Below, piece after piece: positions 49,297 through 60,533 of a stretch of DNA of 64,000 nt (position 1 is the first letter of the stretch; every line of letters starts with the position of its first letter). The notes beneath the pieces were generated by a model. That model was not told the DNA's origin and ran no database searches. It worked only from the letters and a program-made list of their open reading frames with translations. Source of the DNA: Cliona cf. orientalis (taxonomy: Eukaryota; Porifera; Demospongiae; Clionaida; Clionaidae); contig OZ005693.1 of NCBI GenBank assembly GCA_963930775.1, positions 5,828,001 to 5,892,000 on the forward strand, read 5' to 3'. The position numbers were made by a program, and so were the translations under genes.

Positions 49297-52200
49297 TTAC
49301 AGTTTTAAATTTTTTGAGTACAAGTATGAGTTCATTTCAAGCCGTACAGCACTGGTGATATATTCTCGCACAGCCTTTACTTTGTTAGACCGCCTCTTCA
49401 CTTTCCTCCAATATTTCTTCATAAGAAAATACAGGAAGTGTGCAAACTCATCCTATAGAAGAATATAACAGTAAACATACAATAGATAATTATCATAAAC
49501 CATGCAAATACATGAATCAAGTACGTGGTGATCAATTAAGTTTAGAAAGTATTGCGCATTGGATGTAAGAACTTATGGAGGCATTTACTATTTTTAAGGA
49601 TACCAGAACAGGTATTACCACGTTTACGCTAATAAAGCGCAATATCTAATTAGCGCAAGAAAATTTGCATTTTAGGACTTCTTACAATGACATTGTATCA
49701 TAATGTGCAGCGATGACCTACATATGGCATCATTACTTCACCGGAAGTAAGGAGTTCAGAGTGATAAAGAAGACAATGCAGAGTAGGGAGAGCATTTGCC
49801 TGATTTCTTACGCCATCATGGAAAGTGCACTAGATGAAGTTTCCTCAAAGACCATGATCATCAAACGTACTGCTGAAGAATAGAGCGTCCCAAGAAGCAC
49901 TTTGGGGAACTGTGCTTCTGGAGGTGTAGTTTCTGGCACTAAGAGTGGTGCACCGACGTTCCTGTCTCCAGAGGAGGAAGAAGAATTGGTTCAGTTTTTT
50001 GATACAAAGTGTTGAAATTGGGTATCCCAAATCTGTGCGAGAAGTATGGGCTCTAGTTGGTGCAATTCGCTCAAGAAATGCTGATTCTGATGTTGGGTGT
50101 ATCAGTATGGGATGGTGGGAGCTTCACTACTGCCCAAATGTCTCTCTGGTAACAAAGGAAATCATTGCTGACTTCAGTAAATTTGACTTGGTTCTTTGTT
50201 TGGTATTGAGACCAATGCAAATATTATTTTCAATTGCAACGAGATTGGGGTTACAATTGTATTCAAACCAACAAAGTGGTTGCAGAATTAGGTATGCTCT
50301 GCCAGTTGCTGAGAAGGGTTCCAGAAACCCACGCTGCTTTGTCATGTGTCTCAGCAACAGGTTTTATGCTTCCCCCAATGAGGTACCATGTTTATTCTAA
50401 TAGAATACAAGCTAAAAAATAATTACAATTTCAAATTCCACATAATTTTCTGGTAAAGGTCGTCATATTATGCACACTAAGTTACACTATGAAACCTCTT
50501 AGAGAACATGAATTTTCTTGTGCTAATTATATCATGTATTTTATTAGCATAAACACGGACGTGTGTATCTGACAAACTGAAAGAGGAGCATTCCACAATA
50601 CCTTGTTTGTGAGCATGCAGTGAGAGTGGTTGGATTAATGCTAAACTGTTAAATATTTCCAAAGTGCATTCCACCGGCTCAATCTGTACAGTTAATTCAA
50701 GATGGCCATAGCTCCCCCATAATATCAGTTCAGATGACCAACGAATACCTATTATATTCGCCCTTATATCCAGCCTTTGGACGTTGGAGTATTCAACTCA
50801 TACCATCGCTCGCCAGTATAGTTTGCAATGCGCATGCGTTCAAATTGTACATGATCAGTAGCTGGGGGATGTTAGTAGTCACTTAGCTTACAACTGTCAT
50901 AGCTCTGTGCTGTGGTTTGTGGTAACTGCACCTCTGCAGCTGCATTGTGTAAACTATGATGTTGCTTAGTGATTAGTAATAGCATGTGCATACATCACCA
51001 TTGTTGCTGCCTTCTCTAGCAAAGATACAGATCTGGTGCAGCTGGCAAGGATACTGCCATACTACATACATATATAGTACACGTATATAATGTCCGACCA
51101 ACAGTTGATGGTGATGTTTGATCAAACTGGGATATGTCAGACCATCAACAAAAATCTATCATCCAAACTGAACTTGAAGAACTATATCATTACATATGAT
51201 ATTGTACATGCATGAATATACTATGTTCAACACTTACGTACAATGCCTTGTCATTGATATTTAGACAATAATATGTATCCTGTACTGGCCATGGGTGTCC
51301 CCTTTCTATCCATTTCTGTACCCTTAATCTTTTTTTCAGAAGAAGCAAGAGTGAATTCTGAGGTTAGACAGTTATTTCGTAGTCACAGTGGCAGTCATCA
51401 CAGGTTCCCACAAACGCTGATTCCACTCCTGCTAGTGAGAGCTTGCTCTCAAGGGCAGAGTTTATGCTGGAAGTTGAGATTGGGTAAAGGTTTTAATAGA
51501 CGGAAGGGATATTACAAGCCAACAGGAAAGGAACTACAAAAAAGGCTAGTACCAATTGATTTCCAAGGAGAAGAGGCATCAGAAGTCACTCGCCTGAGGG
51601 AATACAAAAAACTGTACGATGGGTACATGCGATGTAAGTCTGACATGAAGGAGTTGGAGATTATAGGGTAGAGATCTGTAGGCTAGTAAGCATGAAAGGG
51701 AGTACAACTTACTCATTGGACTCATTATCACCCTCAGATTTTGATTTTGTGAGATATGCCAACAGAAGGGTGAGGGCTATTGATGGGGACACAGATTTGG
51801 GGATCTCTCAAGTGTACAAAAATGGAGCTATAATATTATATGTTAGCTTAAACACACCATCACTGGAGCGCTAAGCCTGTGGTAATTATATGAAATAGAA
51901 TCTTATCACGGATGATTTACTGGCCTCAGTGGTGGGTCAAGCATCTACGATAGTTTTTATAGTGAAAGCAAAGTTATAAGAAGGGTAAGAGGTAATATAT
52001 TATGGTAGAAGAAGGAAGTCCTGATAAGTAGTCTACTGCTTATAATTGTTTTATGACTGAGTCTGACCAAACAAAAGAATTGCAACATCCTTTACCAAAC
52101 ACAGTATGCCACGGGACGGAAAGTCCATAATATTGTTTGAAGTGCAATGATACGACACACTGTCCTCGTCACAACTTCAACTATCACCACCATTCGAAAA

Positions 52201-55200
52201 GACTACCACTAATTGATTTCCAAGTAGAAGAGGCATCAGAAGTCACTCGCCTGAGGGAATACAAAAAATTGTACGATGGGTACATGCGATTTAGGTCTGA
52301 CATGAAGGAGTTGGAGATTAGGGTAGAGATCTGCAGGCTGGTAAGCATGAAAGGGAGTACAACTCACTCATTGGGCTCATTATCACCCTCAGATTTTGAT
52401 TTTGTAAGATGTGCCAACAATTTTCACCACCATTTTTTCTAGATATCCACATCTCTGGAACTGCTCATGTTATGCACCACCCCCCCCCCCCCCCCCCCCC
52501 CCCCCAAAAACAAAAACCAATTTACTCAGGAATCTACCCTCAAGGCAGCTAATGGAACTGCAACCACATGTTATAAAAATAATAACGGATATTATGGAGC
52601 ATTTAATAATCTGTTACAAAATAAACGGCCATTTTTGGATAATCACTACTTGGTTGTATGAACTAACCGGCCATTTTTAGAAAAGTGTGGGCAATAGTCC
52701 TAAAGAACCTCGAGGTGGATGAAATATATAGTATGCAGCACACTTCTAAGAGATTATAATGCAACAGTGAGTAATAAACTCACCATATCCTGTGTGCATA
52801 CATGGGATATGCATCGTGGAATTTTGTTATAAAAGAGAATTTGCTAACTCCAAGTGTCAATTTTCATCTCTGACAGCAAAGAGGAGAGAATAAATACTAA
52901 CTTACAATCGATCATCAATTGAAAGCAACAAAAGACAAAAGGATGAATAAAACTCCTGTAGCACTATCGCTAGCGGTAGCTCTGTGCACCGATTAAACTA
53001 ATGTGGCTATAGAAAGAAATGAATACCCTGTGGTGTAGGCTACGGATATGTGTTGTATAAACCAGGAAGACCGAAGACCAGCATGTGACAAACGATATGC
53101 CAGTTGACTTGATGCCGAACAAGGCACTCAATGTTATCAATCATTATACAATGAGCATGTCTATACACTAGGAAAGGGCTTTTAGTCTTAGGAATTTCGA
53201 AATAATTTAGGCAGAATATAGTGCAGATAAAAGTTGGCCATATGCATATCCTGGGGATTGGCACCTGATAAAGAATTATCAGCATTGCCATTATGAAATA
53301 CTTCTTTGAAGCAAGACTAAGCATACACATTGGACTAACCACAGGTAGTCCCTCAAATGGAGGTAATAGTCCCCATGTACAAGTACTGCATCTGCTATGA
53401 TTATAGTTTGTCGACATCATATCATTCTCCTGTTTGGAATCTGTATCATTTTCATCGATATTGATGAGCCAATCTGAGATGATTGCCAAGGAGAGGAACC
53501 AGAAGTCACGTTGACATATACCAAAAAAAAAAAAAAAAAATACGGTGAAAGAGCAAGAATTGGTGCAGAGCTAGCCAACAATATATTAGTCAACCGATCC
53601 TTTCTGACAGGTCACTTTGAAGATAACTTGTACCTAAAAACCGTCCTGAATATACACAAACATCCTATAGATGAGAAGCGATCTGCACTTGGCATTAGGA
53701 AAGAGATCACTTCATTTATGCCCATTGAAGGATATCTACCAAATTAATACTGTACATTTCGGTGAGTATTTGAATATTGACACAACCAAAGTCAAGATGG
53801 TGCACATACAAGAGTTTTATGCTTTGTATAACAGTTGGAGCAACGAAAGATGACAGCAATGAGGCTAACATTGTCAGTAGAGATGCTTATGGGAGAAAGA
53901 GGAAGAGCGTGCTGCTTCCTTCAAAAATCAAAAGAAGAACAGCAAGTCAAAGGTGATTGCTGGAATGATATAAGACGTTATTTTTTTATGGACCGGAGAC
54001 AAGGGTAATTGATGGAGTCTCATCACGTATCGAGTTAGTGAGTAAAGATACCTGTTTATAGTGGCGTAAAGGCACTGCTGTTCATGCACCCCTGTACGAC
54101 TAGCTGCGTACTCCCTTAACCCAGCAGCTTTTGAAGCAATCAAACACCTTGGCATCCTACAGCTTCCATCTTCCTCATCTCTTCAAGCATTTATGTTATC
54201 CCATCAATGAGATCCAGGTGCAAATGCGGAACATATGGAGCTGCAAAATACCGTGTACAATCAACATGTGGAAAGCAAAGTCAGCAAGGGATATAGGAAG
54301 CCAAAGAGGGATGGGATTCACATATTTGTTGAAGTAATAGTGCAAGCTGGAGTTGCCTGGAACTCAAAAAACAATCAAAATTTAATAACATGTCGTCTGG
54401 CTCAGAGAAGCATGATGTTCCAGCGTCCTTTACAGATCCATTCACTGGTCTAAGATTTTGGTGCATCATATTATGTTCACCCCATGAGGTACATCATCCA
54501 CATGTACGCATGTACAAATGTACATTCATGTACACATGTACGCTTTATTTCAATAGCTTAAGAGTGTGGTGGCAGCACTGTATGGCTCCTGTAATGGAGG
54601 GTCAAAAAACTTCTTCAAGGGTGGCTCTTTCCTGGGATGGAAGACCCTGGAACATCTTTGGAGTCGTGAATTGGATAGAGATCTAGAAAGGGAGAGATGA
54701 TGTGCATTCCGAGGATGAAAGGAAGCTATATTAAGAGGGACTCTTGGACTGGACTCAGTGTGACTCCAAAAAGAAGCAAAATAAGGCATAGAGCAAGCAG
54801 TTAGACATACAAGATATCTTCTTATAGTGTGCATTGTGCATACACATTGCATGTGTTGGTTTCCAACACATCTTTGTTAAATTTATACTGCTTAGTAACG
54901 CCTCCATGCAACCGCAGTCTAAATTTTAAGCATACTGTTTCTTGCTAATGAACACCGGTCCCGTTTAAGGCCGGTCTCGTTTTGAAGCCGGATCTCAAGA
55001 GCCAGGAAAAAAAAGAAGCCCAGGCTTGTATAGAATATACGGTATTTCCTTGAATAAAGGCTGCCCTCGAATAGTAGCCGCACTTGGAGCTCTGCGAAAG
55101 AAATAGTAGCCGCACGCATGCGCAAATACAATTAAGTGGGTGTGGCCACGATAGCAAGCCATGAACGATCGTTAGTTCAAGGCAAGAACATGCCAGAAAA

Positions 55201-58200
55201 CGTCCTTGACTTGGTTCTGCTGCTTATTTATCGATCAACTATCTAGTCTATTGTGTCAATGTCACCAAGCGGTGTTGCTTCAAATTAATAAAAGCCGCCC
55301 TCGATAAGTAGCCGCACTCCAGCAAAGCTGAAATTAATAGTAGCCACGGCATCTGATCGAGGAAATACGGTAGTCGTAACAAATACAGCAATCTGATTGG
55401 TCAGTTGGAGGTCCATTATTTCACTTAGACCTCTCAATTCATTTATAGACCTCTTAGAGAAGCAGGTCTATTATTGGGTTACCAAAGGCAAAGAAAGATG
55501 CATAGTGCAACAGTAGCCTAGTCCCCAGGCTAAATGTCATGGTTGCAGTATCAATACTCATTCATAGTTTTGCTCGGTTATGGGCATGACCAACAACAAC
55601 TGCCCACTGAGTAAAGACATCTTGCTATTTGGTTCCAGGGGTGTGACTCGTCGTTATTCAACGCTTTTTTTAGCTCACAAGTGGCATAATAGTAAAACCC
55701 ACATGGACTAAGATTACTGTAAACTTGCTTCGAGTTTGTTACGTACATCAGACTTGAATAATCTGGCTTTGTAGTAGGGTTTCAGAATAATGACCAGTTC
55801 TTGTGTTATCCTTCCCTTAAATTTCTTGATTGGCTGCAATACCTAAAGAATAAAAATAGGCTGGATGATACTCTATTGTCATGTTACCATCAATCAATCA
55901 CATTATACGTATTTGACTTGCAACAAGCTCAGACTTGATCATGTATCACATAGGTACAATCTTCTACTAGACTAAGTTAATAATATGATACTCTTCAAAT
56001 GAATACGTACCAGATACAAATATCCAACTATCCATTTTACGTTAGGGTGACAAGTATTTGCTGGTATAATTTTCTGCAATTAACTCATTTTGCAAATACT
56101 AAATCTAGCAATTTGTACGTGATAATGGTACAGGGTTGACACATTCTTATGTTCTATAGTGCATATAACTAATGTTAGTGGGTACAAAATTCTGCGTTTT
56201 TAACCAATCCACAAAAATATCAAACATGAGTACCCGCAAAACATAGTTACCTAAAGGTAGTAAATTCCAAAAACTAATATCTGTACAGACACTATCATAA
56301 ATGATTGGTATCAAGATATACATCATTAACACTCGCCACAAAGCATAGGCAGAGGGCTACTGCAATCATTTAGCGATTTTTGTCTGTCCGTCTGTTCATC
56401 TATCCGTCCACTGCAACCCTCTTTGCTAAATGGTAAGGTGTACGCGCGGCATAAAGGAAGAGTGGTCATGTTAAGTCCTGCCCAGTGGAGTAGTAGTATG
56501 CAGCTGTTGCAACTTGCCAGTCTGTGTTTACATGGCACCTACCTCAACTACATGATTGATTACCATTCTGTGCTTTGCTGGTCAGTTGTCAATGCAGTGA
56601 CAGTGTAAACAGGCAGTGGCTCTCAAGTGCATAATTCAGTTGAAGTGTGCCACAGAGGCTTTCAATTTATAAAGTGACATAGCCAGGTGCCCATTCTTAG
56701 ATCACTAACCCTGAAGAGAACAGTACCAAAACCCTGTTTAGGTGCATAGTCAATAGAGTACCAGTACCCTGCTCATGTCAGGTGCAGGGTATGTAGTTCA
56801 ATACTCCTGATATTGAACATGCACTGTATTATTCACAGTGAGCCATACAATTAGTAATAAACTATGGTTGCCCAGGATATACCGTTCATATACCACCCTG
56901 AGTTCGAGGGTATAGCCCGAGAGCGAAGGTGGTATATGAATGGTGTATCCTGGGCAAACAAAGTTTATCTATTTAATATCTTGACCGTGATTCGTCAGTG
57001 TATTCAGCAGACGTTTACTTTTTCATATTTGAAACTTGACTGAGAGTTGGAGTTAGTAGGTAGCTAGATTCTATCATAATGACAATCTGTACAATAGTTA
57101 GTGTATCAAGCTGGAACCCTCCTAGTGATTGTATTATGTGTGAGAGCCACTGGCTATAGCTAGTGAAAACCTAGTAGCTACAACACAAACTTGGCATGCC
57201 AGTGCAACTGTGTTAAGTTATTGGCCTATTGTGAGGGGTAGGGAGTTATAATGCCTGAGGGCTGGGGTATATGGGAGTTATATCATGGCTGTTACCTAGG
57301 ATACAAGGCTAAGTCATGATATTAGCGTGCATGTAGCGGTGAGGGTTCTGCACTTCTGTGGAATCATTTCTATTGAACTCACCTGCTGTGCTCTTTGGGC
57401 TATCAACCATGACTTGATGGAATTTGGTGACAAGACTATGCAAAGAGGTCCAGAGGTAGCATCAGGATAAAGCGAAGGGTTCATACAGTTCAAAGCATGT
57501 GCAACATCTCCTGCAGATTCTGCATGTGATATTGAGCTTAATAAAACAAACTACGTATGATACTCTTCAAATGAATACGTACCAGACACAAAAAGTATCT
57601 TAACAGCACAGGTAACTTCCTGTATTTTAAGTGTTAAGAAATACATCCTCAGTAAGCATTCGATTTCAAAGTGTGTTAATCCTGGTGATAGACGTAATGT
57701 AAATTTATCTTCATTTACTGTTAAAGTTTCATATACATCATTATCATATGCCGCACTACACAGATCCCTGGCAGTTTCAATTTCATGATGATCAATAAGA
57801 CTACGCACCATTGACGACAGGGTACATTGGGAACACAAACTGGTTTTGATCAGCTTGAAGCATAACTTTAAGGCTTTACTCCTCTGAGATAGTTGAAGAA
57901 GAGAGCAGATGACATCATTCCCAAGTGACATAACTGAACAGCGGTGCTGTTCATTAACAAAAAAGGATACTGCCTCGATGCACTCAACGGCCTCATCAAG
58001 TAAGCTGCATCTAATACAGTGTATACCGACATTTATGGCACAGAGAAGCCTATCTTCCAAGTCATCCTGCTCTCCAACTGATAACCACAGACATGATCTC
58101 ATAACCTTGACTGCCATCAATGTGTTGTTGCTCTTTGTACACACCTCAGTAATTAGCAATATTGTGGACATGTGTGTCTCAGAATGATATTCACTGCCCA

Positions 58201-58666
58201 TTGCATAAGAAATCCCAAATGTAAGCAAGCAACTGTAAATACTAAAAGCAGCCTCCCACATTTGATTATGGCTCATCCTTTCCATTAATTGTAGTGCAAT
58301 CTGTGGCATCAATTTGCTATTATAATGAGTATGCCCGATGGAGACTGTGCTGAAGTATGATACTGAGAGCTCCCTGAATGCAGTGACCGCTCTTTCACCA
58401 GTTGCTAAAATGAGTTCAGTGATCATTCTTGAAACATCGGAATGGGAAGAATCGGGTATACTATGAAGCAGATTACCAATAGCCCCAAACTGGCCAAGTC
58501 TACCATTGTACTGCATGTGGAGCATACACAATACACCATACATAAGACATTGTCTTACTGCTGAGGAAGATGACAATAATTATCTCACCTCAATTAAATT
58601 GACAAGATTATGCTTTACAGCAATGGAGTCTACCTCCCAAAGCTCCATACACTGCTCCAAACTCAT
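49297..58666 (-). CDS. TOPAZ1-like protein, C-terminal conserved region
   Basis: TOPAZ1 is a germline protein of vertebrates; its conserved C-terminal half is helical-repeat-like. Exons: 58589-58666, 57583-58510, 57383-57519, 55747-55842 and 49297-49452, all phase-compatible, giving 464 aa. The large exon has alpha-helical repeats with HHEIETARDLCSAAY and TLRLSPGLTHFEIECLLRMY, close in pattern to the TOPAZ1 segment with ARGLF and the LSEIE motif. The next exon (ESAGDVAHALNCM, then VLSPNSIKSWLIAQ) matches the last conserved TOPAZ1 helices. Exon 4 (VLQPIKKFKGRITQELVII) and exon 5 (a basic tail, KKYWRKVKRRSNKVKAVREY) do not resemble TOPAZ1; exon 5, 6.3 kb downstream across transposon debris, is the least certain. 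Without it the frame stops shortly after 55747. Further 5' exons may exist: vertebrate TOPAZ1 is far longer, and the start Met is provisional. Confidence 0.65.
49620..50560 (+). mobile_element. pogo/Tigger-like DNA transposon relic
   Basis: Terminal inverted repeats of about 45 bp: GTTTACGCTAATAAAGCGCA then CTAATTAGCGCAAGAAAATT at the left, and the imperfect reverse complement ending near 50560 at the right. Inside, broken frames give a CENP-B-type DNA-binding piece: a pre-helix LSPEEEEELVQFFDT and a line ending SMGWWE. A downstream piece contains TNKVVAELGMLCQLLRRVPE and ATGFMLPPM, as in pogo-type DDE transposases. Stops and frameshifts make it inactive. It lies in the last intron of the TOPAZ1-like gene. 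Confidence 0.7.
51540..52420 (+). repeat. Pair of direct repeats, about 220 bp each, with a shared reading frame
   Basis: Blocks 51540-51765 and 52195-52420 are highly similar. Both encode EASEVTRLREYKKLYDGYMR, then SDMKELEI and SPSDFDFVR. The frame is broken between them, so this looks like a duplicated exon of an unknown transposon or host ORF. I do not recognise the protein. A poly(C) run follows at 52479-52505. Confidence 0.6.
53500..54470 (+). mobile_element. Degenerate transposase-like coding remnant
   Basis: Short frames in series give YGERARIGAELANNILVN, LGILQLPSSSSLQAFM, YRKPKRDGIHIFVEVIVQ and GVAWNSKNN. The later pieces resemble the P-element/THAP9-type transposase pattern (LPSxSTL, then DGxxIFDEVKV and WNSxNN). 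A poly(A) run at 53522-53540 and stops between the pieces show it is dead. Confidence 0.4.
55038..55372. mobile_element. TIR element with TAGTAGCCGCA repeats
   Basis: TACGGTATTTCCTTG at the left and CGAGGAAATACGGTA at the right form imperfect inverted ends. The motif TAGTAGCCGCAC occurs at least twice inside. Confidence 0.6.
56860..56966. repeat. Long near-perfect hairpin
   Basis: TGCCCAGGATATACCGTTCA onward (56869) pairs with its complement ending at 56956 with very few mismatches over about 29 bp, and weaker pairing continues outward to 56860/56966. It lies in an intron of the TOPAZ1-like gene, between exons 3 and 4. Confidence 0.8.
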
Positions 58667-59260
58667 TCTGCTGCTAACGTCGTGCTAAATTGTGTAAATA
58701 ATAAAAACAATGTGACACATTTAATAACGGATCATATAAAACGTTAATTGTTATAACGTGTACACACACAAAAACTTCCCTCCATAAAAGTAATTAATGT
58801 TTAACATGAGCAAGATTTCACCTAAGCGTCATCATGCATGCATACGTCATAGAATAACCACGTGACCCAATTGAAGCAAGGAGCTAAGATCTAGGCAGAA
58901 CAATGGCCTGAGAGGGATATACATGGCACGGAACATGTAAATAATTATTGTTTAAAATGCCTTTAACTCTAAGACTACATCATTCATTGACTCCAAACTT
59001 GAAATAACACACAGCATGTAAATACCTCCCCGCGTGTTTTAATAATTGTTGCTACCCCATTAGGCCACTCCAAATTAATTTACTGTTTCCCGTCCCCAGC
59101 CTGCATGTATTTCCACCAGCACCAGCACAATACAAAAGTATACTGCTTCAATTTTTATGGCTGCCAAACTTATGATTCTGACTACCAAACCTGTGATTTA
59201 ACCAGCTGCCCGCCCGCATCAGTTTGGGGACAGGAAACACTATTAGAGTACATAGTTACA
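58667..59260. other. Upstream of the TOPAZ1-like start, nothing recognised
   Basis: AT-rich with no supportable exon. It may hold the promoter or further 5' exons of the TOPAZ1-like gene, but I cannot identify either. Confidence 0.4.
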
Positions 59261-59507
59261 GCAGGCGAGAGAGAAGTGAACTTAGTGGAGAGAGAAAAAA
59301 ATCTCAGGATCCAGCTGGGATTTGATAGTTCAAATCCAGCAACTTCACTTTTCAATTGGAGATGGTGGGACTCGACTGTGAACAGCCTAGGTTCACAGGG
59401 TAGTACACTCCACTACCATCAGGACCCAGTAGCTCAGAAGATCCTGGGTTCAAATCCTGGCTTAATGAAATTTTTCTCTTTTCACTAACCACTTCTCTCT
59501 CGCCTGC
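59261..59507 (+). mobile_element. 247-bp TIR element with tRNA-like interior (SINE/MITE hybrid)
   Basis: Perfect 18-bp inverted ends GCAGGCGAGAGAGAAGTG (59261-59278, 59490-59507). At 59427-59462 the interior reads AGTAGCTCAG followed by CTGGGTTCAAATCCTGGC, resembling the A-box end and the B box/T-arm of a tRNA gene. A second B-box-like word (GTTCAAATCC) lies in the left half at about 59329. The spacing is too short for an intact tRNA, so no functional tRNA gene is called. Confidence 0.65.
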
Positions 59508-60026
59508 TAACAACATCAGCCTTTACCAGGCTTACGGTAATTATTAATTATCATGACTGGAGTAGTAAAATAGAAGACCATAACATCACAACTATGACTT
59601 GCAAATGCAACATCCAACCAACATCATTGTACTATGGGAATTCTCCAACAAAAACTGTGACCAATGGGTGCACTCATCACACTCTCTTTCTACGATAACT
59701 GTAGCGGTAATAAAAACATGGTATAGTACCAGACTCCTAAGGTGTAATTATAAGCCCTTGATAGTAAGTATATATCACATACAAGTCAGACTCATTTATA
59801 GGACCGGTGTCACAGTAATTCTGACATCCTCCCTTTCTGGCATCCCTGTGCAAGATATCCTAGGATAATTTGCTCCCCCGTGCCACATATCCTTAGGATT
59901 TACGGTATCCCCGACAGTACCCCTTAGGAAATATTGCACCCCCTCCTCACGCGCAGCGCAGATTGATAACGTTCGAGCTCGAGGTTAATTGGACAAAGAT
60001 CTGTGTCTGACACCTCAGACAAGGGG

Positions 60027-60035
60027 TATATAAAG
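60027..60035 (+). promoter_or_regulatory. TATA box
   Basis: TATATAAAG preceded by GGGG, about 250 bp before the ORF at 60279 and about 31 bp before 60058, a likely transcription start region. It is the clearest TATA box I noticed in the window. Confidence 0.5.
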
Positions 60036-60057
60036 GCACCTAGAATAGCTGAAAGTC

Positions 60058-60278
60058 ATGCAGTATCAAGAGAGTATCCTGAGAAAAGATAGCCACCATC
60101 ATCATCGCCGAGGACAGCCATCAATGCTAAGACATACTGTCGCCAAAGGAGAACAGCCATCAACGCCGACATTGCCGAGGAGGACACCCATCATTGCCGA
60201 CAGAAAAGATCGTGATCATCGCCGAGCAGACCAGCCATCAATTGCAACGCCGACACTGAGAAGACATAGCTAATCAAC
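60058..60278 (+). repeat. Repetitive leader with CAGCCATCAAyGCCGA units
   Basis: Degenerate repeats of CAGCCATCAATGC, ACCCATCATTGCCGA and related words fill this leader between the TATA box and the ORF at 60279. Translated, it gives His/Arg-rich low-complexity sequence, so I do not call it coding. Confidence 0.5.
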
Positions 60279-60533
60279 ATGAACAACTCTGAGGAGACGA
60301 CCACCTGCAACACGAATGAGAATGAGAACCCTGCCGATGAAGAACATCCATTGGTTACTGTGCAGAAAGGGGAAGAGACCATCTATGAAGAGGTCCATGC
60401 TTATCTATCCCGAGGCTGTTATCCGCTGAAAGCCACCAAGCAGGAAAAAGGCATCATCAGAAAGAGGTCCAAGAATTATCAGTTGCTAGAGGGCGTTCTC
60501 CACTCCAGAGATTCTTTGCGACAGGTACACTGA
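60279..60533 (+). CDS. Small ORF with integrase-H2C2-like tail, possibly retroelement-derived
   Basis: 84 codons: an acidic N-terminus (MNNSEETTTCN) followed by AYLSRGCYPLKATKQEKGI and IRKRSKNYQLLEGVLHSRD. The second half resembles the segment before the zinc finger of Ty3/gypsy integrases (IRRRAKxFxLxxGxLYY). A donor-like GTACAC follows CGACAG at 60525; if used, it joins in phase 0 to the exon at 60698. It may be a first exon captured from a retroelement or a leftover fragment. Confidence 0.4.
   Translation: MNNSEETTTCNTNENENPADEEHPLVTVQKGEETIYEEVHAYLSRGCYPLKATKQEKGIIRKRSKNYQLLEGVLHSRDSLRQVH

Noticed and set aside
53040-53489. 149-codon minus-strand ORF
   Set aside because: No domain recognised and composition typical of decayed repeats; no splice support.
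59420-59470. A tRNA gene suggested by A-box and B-box-like words
   Set aside because: The distance between boxes is too short and no acceptor stem or anticodon arm can be drawn; treated as a tRNA-like core of a TIR element.
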